Assembly: GCA_023265735.1 (NCBI GenBank)
Contig: JAHFSN010000170.1
Span: 1-5,516, forward strand
Length of the DNA stretch: 5,516 bases
Source of the DNA: Spirochaetaceae bacterium
Lineage (GTDB): Bacteria; Spirochaetota; Spirochaetia; JABEVK01
Direction: 5' to 3'
The position numbers and the translations under genes were made by a program. A model generated the notes under the pieces. The model saw only the letters and a list, made by a program, of their open reading frames with translations, searched no databases and was not told the origin of the DNA. Below, piece after piece: positions 1 through 5,335 of this stretch (position 1 is the first letter of the stretch; the number at the start of each line of letters is the position of its first letter).

Positions 1-403
1 ACTGTTCCATCAGTTCGATGAACGTGTGCCCGTCGGTCTCCCGGGCCAGCTCGTGGAGCACGATCGACATGAGGTCGAGGGCGGGCTTCAGGCCCTTCTT
101 TTTGGGGCCCGAACCGCCGTACTCCCGGACCAGACGGTCGAGGAGCCAGCGCAGGACGACCTGGGATTCATCGGCTCCAAACTGCGACAGGCGGCGCCAC
201 GTGATGGGGGCCAGGGAGGGACCGTCGGCTTTCTGGGGATTCTCCCAGAATTGGATCCACTCTTTAACCACGAGGGGGCCTTGTTCGGCCTCGATAATGA
301 GATCCAGGGGACGATGCAACACCTTTCGGTACTCCGGGTTCTCCACCAGGGCTTCCAGAAAGGCAGGAAAACGGGTGATCTCAAACAGGCTTTCCAGGGC
401 CAA
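1..403 (-). CDS. Uncharacterised protein, TTG start, 3' end beyond the window
   Basis: I do not recognise this protein. Reading leftward from TTG at 403-401 there is an open frame of 134 codons with no stop to the window edge, and no ATG near its beginning, so an ATG-only gene search would miss it. It begins MALESLFEITRFPAFLEALV and looks soluble and mostly helical. It has a Trp-rich stretch around residues 49-53 and 69-87, a basic GPKKKGLK segment at about 99-106, and no signal peptide or membrane segment. The start is supported by GAGGAG at 415-410, 6 nt upstream, which lies inside the last codons of the preceding methyltransferase gene. That gene's TAG stop (409-407) is only one codon before the TTG and in the same frame, so the two are almost certainly co-transcribed and translationally coupled. 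Codon composition matches the neighbours. Function is unknown; the pairing may mean a shared pathway. Confidence 0.72.
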   Translation of the reverse strand, partial: MALESLFEITRFPAFLEALVENPEYRKVLHRPLDLIIEAEQGPLVVKEWIQFWENPQKADGPSLAPITWRRLSQFGADESQVVLRWLLDRLVREYGGSGPKKKGLKPALDLMSIVLHELARETDGHTFIELMEQ

Positions 404-406
404 GGG

Positions 407-1243
407 CTACTCCTCGCGTCTTGCTACGGCGGCGACCCACGAGCTCGAGCGCAGAGCCCGACCGTCCAGTCCACCGCAGAACTGAACCTTCCATCCAACC
501 AGGAGCTCCTTTGACAGATGCTCGGGGTCGTACCAGCGGTACCACAGGGGGAAACGGCGGATCCGGTCCGATTCCACGACGGTATAGACGCGACCAAAGG
601 TTCTCAAACTAGGATACGCATCCGTGCGGCTCAAGACAAGGTGGGGAGCCGGGGTCCAGAAGCCCTCTTGGGGGACGACGGACCAGGTTTGCCCCCCGGC
701 GGCCCGTTTCTGCGCCTCCCACCAACGGCGGCGAAAGGCATCGAAGACCAGCAGTCCGTGGGGGGCCAGGGCCCGGGCGCACCGGGTGATGAGCTTTTTG
801 GCCTGGGCCGGGCTGAGGCAGCCGATGGTTCCATACGCCAGGAGGATTAGGTCCTGCTGGTCGGGGAAGGGCACGGTGTTGAAATCGCCCAGGACGAGGT
901 TCAGGGACAGCCCGGCGTCGGTGGCCTCCTGGCGGGCGTACTCGAGCGAAGGGGCGGCCACGTCGACCCCGGTGACCGACCAGCCCCGCTGGGCGAACAG
1001 GAGGGCGTGGCGGCCCGCCCCGCAGCCCAGGTCGAGGAGGCGTCCGGGCCGCGGGGCCAGGGAGTGGATCCACTCCACCTCGGCCTCGACCTGGGGAAGG
1101 GGTCGTCCCGCATCGTCGGACCTGTCGTCCAGATGGGCCCAAACGACGTGACTCGCGATGTAGGGGTCGGCCCAGAAGATACCGTCCCCGGGATCAAAGG
1201 CCCGGGGGCGTCGGTCCGCCTTGGCCAGGGTCGCCCAGTCCAT
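407..1243 (-). CDS. Class I SAM-dependent methyltransferase
   Basis: A 278-residue soluble methyltransferase with a Rossmann-like fold. Visible motifs are motif I LLDLGCGAG at residues 69-77 (glycine-rich SAM loop), the acidic end of strand 2 at VTGVDVA (90-96, D94 likely contacting the ribose), LVLGDF at 117-121, motif IV-like DLILLAYGTIGCLS at 131-144, and GLLVFDAF at 163-170. About 60 residues precede motif I and contain an aromatic stretch, FWADPYIASHVVWAHLDD (23-40), which probably forms a cap. The C-terminal 100 residues would form the substrate-specific strands. The substrate cannot be told from sequence; the general type (Methyltransf_25/11-like) includes small-molecule, ubiquinone-like and tRNA enzymes. 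The ATG start is preceded by AGGAGG-like sequence 4-5 nt upstream on the minus strand. It diverges from the RlmL-type gene across 35 bp and is followed directly by the TTG-start unknown gene. Confidence 0.9.
   Translation of the reverse strand: MDWATLAKADRRPRAFDPGDGIFWADPYIASHVVWAHLDDRSDDAGRPLPQVEAEVEWIHSLAPRPGRLLDLGCGAGRHALLFAQRGWSVTGVDVAAPSLEYARQEATDAGLSLNLVLGDFNTVPFPDQQDLILLAYGTIGCLSPAQAKKLITRCARALAPHGLLVFDAFRRRWWEAQKRAAGGQTWSVVPQEGFWTPAPHLVLSRTDAYPSLRTFGRVYTVVESDRIRRFPLWYRWYDPEHLSKELLVGWKVQFCGGLDGRALRSSSWVAAVARREE
410..415 (-). promoter_or_regulatory. Shine-Dalgarno site deciding the TTG start at 403
   Basis: GAGGAG on the minus strand, formed by the last two Glu codons of the methyltransferase gene, sits 6 nt upstream of TTG at 403-401. 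It is the main evidence that the downstream frame is a real, coupled gene despite lacking an ATG. Confidence 0.6.
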
Positions 1244-1266
1244 TGTTCCTCCTCGCCGGTCCGTGG

Positions 1267-1272
1267 TAGTCT
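1267..1272 (+). promoter_or_regulatory. Candidate -10 element for a leaderless transcript of the RlmL-type gene
   Basis: TAGTCT fits the TANNNT form and ends 6 nt before the ATG at 1279, the spacing usual for bacterial leaderless mRNAs. No convincing Shine-Dalgarno sequence is visible between it and the ATG. The match at -35 (TTGTTC at 1243-1248, 18 bp spacing) is poor. The 35 bp gap to the divergent gene leaves little room for a longer leader unless the promoter lies inside that gene. Confidence 0.3.
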
Positions 1273-1278
1273 CCGGCC

Positions 1279-2406
1279 ATGCAACTGATGGCCCTTTGTC
1301 CCTTCGGACTCGAGAAACTGACCCGGGACGAGGTCAAGAACCTCGGGTTTCCGGTGTCCTCCCAGGCCGCCGGAAAGGTCTTCTTTGAGGGCGGCTGGGA
1401 CGCGATCATGAAGGCCAACCTCCACCTCCGGACGGCCGAACGGGTGTTGGCCGTGGTGGGCCAGTACCCGGCGGGGGACTTTGATCAGCTGTTCGAGGGA
1501 ACGTCGGCCTTGCCCTGGGAGGACTGGCTCTCGCCCCGTTGCACCATCGTCGTCGAAAAGGTGAAATCCTTCAAGTCAAAGTTGACCTCCGTGCCGGCCG
1601 TTCAAGGGGTGCTCCAGAAGGCCGTCTTTCAGCGGCTGGGATCCCGGTGGGGTGTCCAGTCCCTGCCCCAGGTGGGACCCCAGACGGGGCTTCGGGTGTA
1701 CCTGGACCACGACCGGGCCTTGGCCGCCGTGGACACCACGGGGGCGGCCCTCCACAACCGGGGCTACCGGAAGGTGGCCGGGGAGGCTCCCGTGAAGGAG
1801 AACCTGGCCGCGGCGCTGCTGCTGTTCTCGGGCTGGCGGAGAAAGTATCCTCTCTACGATCCGCTGTGCGGGTCGGGGACCATCCTCGGCGAGGCCCTCC
1901 TGTTTGCCTACGACATTCCGCCGGGCATCCGTCGGAGCTTCAGCTTTGAGCAGCTGGTACCGTTCCAGGCCCTGGACTGGAAGATCCTCAAGGACGAAGC
2001 CCGGGCCCGGATCGACACCTCGCACCGAGTCCGGGTGTACGGGTCTGACAAGGACGCCCGGGTCCTCGAGGCGGCCCGGGAGAATCTGGGGCGGCTGGGC
2101 CTCGAAGTTCAGGTTCCCCTCGAGCAGATTTCCATGGAAGAGGCGAGGGCCGACCGGCTGCCGGGGGCGGACGGCTCGGGGTTCCTGATCACCAACCCCC
2201 CCTACGGCGAACGGCTCAACGACAGGCCCCACGCCGAGAACCTGTCACGGCAGATGCGGCACTTCAGCCGCAACTTTCCCGGCTGGAAGCTCGGAGTCCT
2301 CACCAGCCTCGAGACCTTCACCCAGCAGATTGGCCTCGAGCCCTACGTGGTCAGGGACCTCGTGAACGGCCCCCTCCCCGTGAAATATTACCAGTTTCAG
2401 CTCTAG
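1279..2406 (+). CDS. THUMP-domain SAM-dependent RNA guanine-N2 methyltransferase (RlmL/YpsC type)
   Basis: A 375-residue protein of the COG0116 family, which makes m2G in 23S rRNA (RlmL half of the E. coli fusion, B. subtilis YpsC) or tRNA (archaeal Trm14/TrmN). The first 55 residues (PFGLEKLTRDEVKNLGF, then HLRTAERV at 49-56) form the ferredoxin-like part, and a THUMP domain follows at about 65-155. Next come the family signature HNRGYRK (159-165) with APVKENLAAALL (170-181), the SAM loop DPLCGSGTI (194-202), the acidic GSDKDA (255-260) and the catalytic NPPYGERL (306-313). The NPPY tetrad fits N-methylation of a guanine exocyclic amine. Length is that of the stand-alone enzyme, not the roughly 700-residue RlmKL fusion. 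The start at 1279 keeps the full N-terminal strand; a second ATG at 1288 would trim three residues. Exact target base (23S G2445 by analogy) is inferred. Confidence 0.92.
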   Translation: MQLMALCPFGLEKLTRDEVKNLGFPVSSQAAGKVFFEGGWDAIMKANLHLRTAERVLAVVGQYPAGDFDQLFEGTSALPWEDWLSPRCTIVVEKVKSFKSKLTSVPAVQGVLQKAVFQRLGSRWGVQSLPQVGPQTGLRVYLDHDRALAAVDTTGAALHNRGYRKVAGEAPVKENLAAALLLFSGWRRKYPLYDPLCGSGTILGEALLFAYDIPPGIRRSFSFEQLVPFQALDWKILKDEARARIDTSHRVRVYGSDKDARVLEAARENLGRLGLEVQVPLEQISMEEARADRLPGADGSGFLITNPPYGERLNDRPHAENLSRQMRHFSRNFPGWKLGVLTSLETFTQQIGLEPYVVRDLVNGPLPVKYYQFQL

Positions 2407-2433
2407 GACCTCTCGCCCCGGTTAGATTGAATC

Positions 2434-2462
2434 TTGACGGCGGCCCGACTACCCTTTACCTT
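2434..2462 (+). promoter_or_regulatory. Weak sigma70-like promoter candidate for the CDF gene
   Basis: TTGACG (2434-2439, 5 of 6 to the -35 consensus) is followed after 17 bp by TACCTT (2457-2462, only 3 of 6 to the -10 consensus). It would give a leader of roughly 95 nt. The weak -10 keeps confidence low. Confidence 0.28.
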
Positions 2463-2552
2463 TAGGCCTATCAGATCAGGCGGCCCCTTGGGGGTGTAGC
2501 CGGGCCGGTGACGGCAGCGGATTCGTCCGCGGGACTGGACTCCCCATGCCAC

Positions 2553-2557
2553 GAGGT
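2553..2557 (+). promoter_or_regulatory. Ribosome binding site of the CDF gene
   Basis: GAGGT at 2553-2557, 5 nt before the ATG at 2563, supports that start. The ATG at 2546 is in another frame. Confidence 0.6.
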
Positions 2558-2562
2558 GCCCA

Positions 2563-3432
2563 ATGTCCCTTCCTTTGAACGTTCTCGCCTCTCGAGTTGC
2601 AATTATCTCCATTATATCTAATTCACTCCTCACTCTCCTCAAGGTGGGGGCCGCCTGGGCGACGGGTTCGGTGTCCATCCTTTCGGAGGCGGTCCACTCG
2701 TCTATGGACCTTCTGGCCTCGTTCATCGCCTTTGTGGCCGTTCGGATCAGCCGGCAGCCCGCCGACAGAGACCATCCCTGGGGTCACGGCAAGGCCGAGA
2801 ATCTCTCGGGGGTCGCCGAGGGGATACTGATCTTTGTGGCGGCTGGCCTGATCATTTCCGAAGCCATTCAAAAGATCGTCCAGCCCCACCCGATGACCCA
2901 GCCCCTCATTGGGGTAGTCATCATGGGCATCTCGGCCGTGGTGAATACCGGGGTGGCCTTCGTCCTCTTCCGTACGGCCAAGAAGACGGGCTCCCTCGCC
3001 TTGGAGGCCGACGCCCTCCACCTCAAGACCGATGTGTACACGTCGGTGGGTGTCGCCTTGGGACTGGGCCTCATGGCCTTGACCGGGTGGCCCCTCCTCG
3101 ACCCCCTGGTGGCTCTCCTGGTGGCGCTGCTCATCGTCAAGGAGGCCTGGAACCTCGTGCACAAGTCCTTTGGTCCCCTCATGGACGGCGCCCTGGGGGA
3201 CCAGGACCGGGTCCTGGTCGAGGGCATCCTCGAGCGGTTTATGGGAGAAGGGGTCAGCTACCACGACCTGAAGGCCCGCCGGTCGGGGCACCAGATCTTC
3301 GCCGAGTTCCACCTGACCATGCCTGGAGAGACGCCTTTGGCCGCCGTCCACGACCTGACCGACCGCATCGAAGCGGCCCTAGCCGAGGCCGAGGTGGTCG
3401 CCTCCATCCACATGGAACCTCTCGGCGATTAG
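2563..3432 (+). CDS. Cation diffusion facilitator (CDF) family metal exporter, probably Zn2+
   Basis: A 289-residue inner-membrane metal/H+ antiporter of the FieF/YiiP type, normal length. Six membrane segments can be drawn at about 12-33, 37-61, 83-103, 115-137, 146-172 and 176-196, followed by the cytoplasmic ferredoxin-like dimerisation domain (200-289). Transport site A is formed by H45 and D49 in segment 2 (SEAVHSSMD) and H153 and D157 in segment 5 (ADALHLKTD). The loop DRDHPWGHGKAEN (68-80) matches the family site B ligands D68, H71 and H75. Likely site C ligands in the C-terminal domain are H234, H250, H283 and E285. An HDHD transport site is associated in this family with preference for Zn2+, whereas E. 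coli YiiP has DDHD; substrate here is inference. The gene appears monocistronic, with its own RBS, and its TAG stop overlaps the stop of the converging nudK gene. Confidence 0.93.
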   Translation: MSLPLNVLASRVAIISIISNSLLTLLKVGAAWATGSVSILSEAVHSSMDLLASFIAFVAVRISRQPADRDHPWGHGKAENLSGVAEGILIFVAAGLIISEAIQKIVQPHPMTQPLIGVVIMGISAVVNTGVAFVLFRTAKKTGSLALEADALHLKTDVYTSVGVALGLGLMALTGWPLLDPLVALLVALLIVKEAWNLVHKSFGPLMDGALGDQDRVLVEGILERFMGEGVSYHDLKARRSGHQIFAEFHLTMPGETPLAAVHDLTDRIEAALAEAEVVASIHMEPLGD

Positions 3433-4013
3433 CGCAACTGGGGGAGGCCGTGGAGCTGAACATACTGAAGGAGGAGGATGGTCTTCCCATCGCGGATCCT
3501 CCCGTCAGCCACCATGTCCACCGCCTCGGCCAGGGGCAGTTCCAGCACTTCGATCCTCTCCTCGTCCCCGGTACCTCCCCCGGCCGATACCCGGTCGGCA
3601 TCTTGGTAGGGGGCCACGAAGAAATGGAGGATCTCCGTGACCGAGCCAGGGCTCATGTAGGCCTCGAACACTTTCTGGAGGGGGCCGACCCGAAAGCCGG
3701 TCTCCTCCTCGGCCTCCCGACGGATGGCCGCCGCGGGATCCTCGCCGTCGAGGAGTCCGGCGCAGGCTTCGATGAGCATGCCATCGGGATGGCCGTTCAT
3801 GTAGGCGGGAAGCCGGAACTGCCGGGTCAGGATGACGGTGTGCCTCTGGGGATGAACCAGGAGCAGGGCGGCTCCGTTTCCGCGGTCGTAGGCCTCCCGG
3901 CTCTGGACGGTCCAGGTCCCGTCGGCTCCCCGCTGGCGGAAGGTGACCTTCCTGAGGGTGTACCAATCGTCGGACAGAACCTGGGTGGAGAGGACTTCGA
4001 TGTCAGGGTTCAC
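3429..4013 (-). CDS. nudK: GDP-mannose pyrophosphatase NudK (Nudix hydrolase)
   Basis: A 194-residue cytosolic Nudix enzyme, close to the 191 residues of E. coli NudK, which splits GDP-mannose into GMP and mannose 1-phosphate with Mg2+. Family landmarks are LSDDWYTLRKVTF (13-25), REAYDRGNGAALLL (39-52), the strand TVILTRQFRLP (59-69), GMLIEACAGLLDG (78-90), then the Nudix box from G86 through REAEEETGF (99-107) with metal ligands E100, E103 and E104. YMSPGSVTEILHFFVA (119-134) and DEERIEVLELP (150-160) follow. These segments match NudK more closely than the ADP-ribose pyrophosphatase NudF, so I use the symbol, though related sugar nucleotides are possible substrates. The start is GTG at 4013, chosen because it fits family length, overlaps the upstream stop as GTGA and has GAGGG about 6 nt upstream. 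The same frame stays open farther upstream, but that extension only mirrors the overlapping DUF4406-like gene. Confidence 0.9.
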   Translation of the reverse strand: MNPDIEVLSTQVLSDDWYTLRKVTFRQRGADGTWTVQSREAYDRGNGAALLLVHPQRHTVILTRQFRLPAYMNGHPDGMLIEACAGLLDGEDPAAAIRREAEEETGFRVGPLQKVFEAYMSPGSVTEILHFFVAPYQDADRVSAGGGTGDEERIEVLELPLAEAVDMVADGRIRDGKTILLLQYVQLHGLPQLR

Positions 4014-4390
4014 AGCGAGCCCTCGGCCCGGACGAGGGGGAGGTCCAGGGCGCTGGTCACCACGGGCAGGCCCCGCCGTTGGGCCAGGGCCACGTCGGCG
4101 TCCGCGCCCCGGGAGGCGCCGGGGAGCCGCAAGACGGCGTCGCAGCGTCCCAGAAGCCGATGGGCCACCCCGTAGACGGTGGTTTGCCAGCCCTCGTCCT
4201 CGGGCCTCAGCCCCGAGCGGCGGACCAGCGGCAGGGCCAGCCATTCGCCGATGACGGGAACGTGGCCCCTCTGCCAGACCTCCCAGGCTCCGGCCTCCAG
4301 GCGGGCCAGGTTCTCCGCGATCTTCTGCGGGTCGTCGCCCGTCCCCGATCGGTAGGGTCCCGCAACCAGGACTATCCAAGGTTCCTTCAT
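4010..4390 (-). CDS. DUF4406-like protein with a nucleoside 2-deoxyribosyltransferase-like fold
   Basis: A 126-residue soluble protein. The N-terminal strand and loop IVLVAGPYRSGTGDD (6-20) resembles the glycine-rich nucleotide-contacting start of the nucleoside 2-deoxyribosyltransferase/DUF4406 group. GHVPVIGEWLALPL (42-55) fits the next strand, and CDAVLRLPGASRGADADV (83-100) the conserved acidic/serine segment. GLPVV (107-111) closes the sheet. From memory of the group these are small proteins of unproved activity, so deoxyribosyl transfer or N-glycosidic cleavage should not be assumed. The ATG start has GGGAGAG about 5 nt upstream on the minus strand. It is the first gene of a leftward operon. 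Its TGA overlaps the GTG of nudK by 4 bases, so the two are translationally coupled and probably act on related nucleotides or nucleotide sugars. It is divergent from the deoR-type regulator gene. Confidence 0.78.
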   Translation of the reverse strand: MKEPWIVLVAGPYRSGTGDDPQKIAENLARLEAGAWEVWQRGHVPVIGEWLALPLVRRSGLRPEDEGWQTTVYGVAHRLLGRCDAVLRLPGASRGADADVALAQRRGLPVVTSALDLPLVRAEGSL

Positions 4391-4454
4391 GGTTCTCTCC
4401 CTTTAGAGACAGCTCTCTTTCCTAAGTTTGCACGAAAATACGTGATAATGCCGA

Positions 4455-4483
4455 AATATATCGACATTTGGCGGAATTGGCAA
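4455..4483 (-). promoter_or_regulatory. Sigma70-like promoter for the DUF4406-nudK operon
   Basis: On the minus strand, TTGCCA (4483-4478, 5 of 6 to TTGACA) is followed after 17 bp by TATATT (4460-4455, 5 of 6 to TATAAT). The predicted transcript starts near 4448, giving a leader of about 58 nt before the ATG at 4390. It lies in an AT-rich island that stands out from the surrounding GC-rich DNA. Confidence 0.6.
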
Positions 4484-4489
4484 GATAAT
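4461..4489 (+). promoter_or_regulatory. Sigma70-like promoter for the deoR-type gene
   Basis: TCGACA (4461-4466, 5 of 6 to TTGACA) and GATAAT (4484-4489, 5 of 6 to TATAAT) are 17 bp apart. The predicted start is near 4496, with a leader of about 72 nt. Its hexamers abut those of the divergent minus-strand promoter, so one polymerase would exclude the other. A poorer alternative, TTGACG at 4522-4527 and TTGAAT at 4545-4550, would start transcription almost on the ribosome binding site. Confidence 0.58.
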
Positions 4490-4494
4490 CTTGC
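4480..4494. promoter_or_regulatory. Palindromic operator candidate in the divergent promoter region
   Basis: GCAAGAT-A-ATCTTGC is a perfect 7+1+7 palindrome. It covers the -10 hexamer of the deoR-type promoter and most of the -35 hexamer of the DUF4406-nudK promoter, so a bound dimer could shut both. No T-run follows, so it is not a terminator. The binding protein is unknown; the adjacent DeoR-family regulator is the obvious candidate. Confidence 0.5.
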
Positions 4495-4567
4495 ATATTG
4501 GCGCACGTTCGTGCATAAACCTTGACGATCCCCTCGGGGAGAGGTTGAATGGGCCCGGGGAGAAACC

Positions 4568-5323
4568 ATGCTGACCGTCCAACGAAAACAGCTCATCCTG
4601 GAACGCCTGGGCTCCCAGGGGCAGGTGTCCGTCGCCGACCTGGCCCGGGAGTGGGGTGTCTCCGAAGACACGGTGCGCCGGGACCTTCGGGACCTGGCCG
4701 CCGAAGGGCGGGTCCAGCGGGTCCACGGGGGGGCCCTTCCGGCTTCGGCAGCCCTGGGGACCTACGAGCACCGGGAGAGGCTGTCGACCGAGGTGAAGGA
4801 GAGGCTGGGCCGGGCCGCCGCGAACCTGATCCGCGACGGCCAGATCATCGCCATCGATGGCGGGACGACCAACCTGCAGCTGGTGAGGGCCCTCCCCCGG
4901 GACCGGCGGATTACCGTTGTCACTCACAGTCCCCTGATCGCCGCGGAACTTAGGGAAAAGCCCCTGGTCGAGGTGCTGATGATGGGGGGGCGGATCTTCC
5001 GTCACTCCCAGGTAGCCGTGGGGACCGAAACCGCCGAGGCCATCGGGCGCCTGAGGACCGACGTGTTCTTTCTGGGGGCCACGGGAATTCACCCCGACAC
5101 GGGAGTGACCACGGGGGACTGGGAGGAGGCCGCGGTCAAACGCGCGTTCTGCCGGGGCGCCGCGGAGACGATCCTGCTGGTGTCTCCCGAGAAATGGGGC
5201 GCGGCCTCGCCCTACCAGATCATCGGTGTGCGCGACCTTTCGGGGGTGGTCATCGACGCCCAGACGCCGGCTGCCGAGGTCCAGACGTACCGCGACCTGG
5301 GCCTGGACGTGACCCTGGGCTAA
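4568..5323 (+). CDS. DeoR/GlpR-family transcriptional regulator
   Basis: A 251-residue regulator of typical family length. The N-terminal winged helix-turn-helix is clear: RKQLILERLGSQGQVSVADL (6-25), recognition helix VSEDTVRRDLRDL (31-43) and the wing RVHGGALP (51-58). The C-terminal sensor domain (about 75-235) has IIAIDGGTTN (93-102), the DxGTT phosphosugar-binding loop, MMGGRI (138-143), FFLGATGIH (167-175) and EEAAVKRAF (186-194). The family's usual D-x-x-K segment reads LVSPEKWG here (204-211), with Ser in place of the Asp. Members usually repress sugar or nucleoside genes and release DNA on binding a phosphorylated sugar. The ATG is preceded by GGGGAGA 4 nt upstream. Its divergent position and the shared promoter region suggest control of itself and of the DUF4406-nudK operon. 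The effector is unknown. Confidence 0.93.
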   Translation: MLTVQRKQLILERLGSQGQVSVADLAREWGVSEDTVRRDLRDLAAEGRVQRVHGGALPASAALGTYEHRERLSTEVKERLGRAAANLIRDGQIIAIDGGTTNLQLVRALPRDRRITVVTHSPLIAAELREKPLVEVLMMGGRIFRHSQVAVGTETAEAIGRLRTDVFFLGATGIHPDTGVTTGDWEEAAVKRAFCRGAAETILLVSPEKWGAASPYQIIGVRDLSGVVIDAQTPAAEVQTYRDLGLDVTLG

Positions 5324-5335
5324 GGTCCGACCGAA

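Larger units (their letters stand above)
2407..2562. other. Intergenic region upstream of the CDF transporter gene
   Basis: These 156 bp hold no supported gene. I see an 11 bp palindrome AGATT-G-AATCT (2424-2434) that abuts a possible -35 TTGACG (2434-2439), an 8 bp palindrome TAGGCCTA (2463-2470) and a small CCCC-TT-GGGG dyad near 2484-2493 with no T-run after it. There is therefore no clear intrinsic terminator for the upstream RNA methyltransferase gene. Confidence 0.5.
4429..4515. repeat. Inverted octamer repeat flanking the divergent promoters
   Basis: TGCACGAA (4429-4436) and TTCGTGCA (4508-4515) are perfect inverted copies separated by 71 bp and centred on 4472. The match continues outward with GTTT and AAAC, the right side carrying one extra T. 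Each copy also belongs to a local dyad: CACG-N6-CGTG at 4431-4444 on the left and GCACG-TT-CGTGC at 4503-4514 on the right. Read in each transcript's direction, both are TTCGTGCA at about +13 to +20. The likely role is a pair of operator sites. Confidence 0.55.

Noticed and set aside
26..514. Rightward open frames across the left end
   Set aside because: They lie antisense to the coupled TTG-start gene and the methyltransferase C-terminus, have no recognisable domains and lack good ribosome binding sites. The opposite strand explains the codon pattern better.
2403..2726. Leftward 107-codon frame covering the gap before the CDF gene
   Set aside because: It overlaps the transmembrane start of the CDF gene in antisense, has no recognisable similarity and shows composition unlike a real gene here.
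3087..4175. Long rightward frame across the CDF C-terminus and the nudK region
   Set aside because: It runs out of frame with the CDF gene and antisense to nudK and the DUF4406-like gene. Its low-complexity Gly/Pro/Arg composition is typical of chance frames at high GC.
4014..4379. N-terminal extension of the nudK frame to an upstream ATG
   Set aside because: The extension is a Gly/Pro/Arg-rich frame overlapping the DUF4406-like gene. The GTG at 4013 gives the normal NudK length and a GTGA overlap with the upstream stop.
4529..4540. TCCCC-TC-GGGGA dyad in the leader of the deoR-type gene, considered as a terminator or attenuator
   Set aside because: The stem is five pairs with a two-base loop, which is too tight for a stable hairpin as drawn, and no T-run follows.
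4403..5092. Leftward 229-codon frame opposite the deoR-type gene
   Set aside because: It is antisense to a clear DeoR-family protein, with no recognisable domains; a typical shadow frame in GC-rich DNA.
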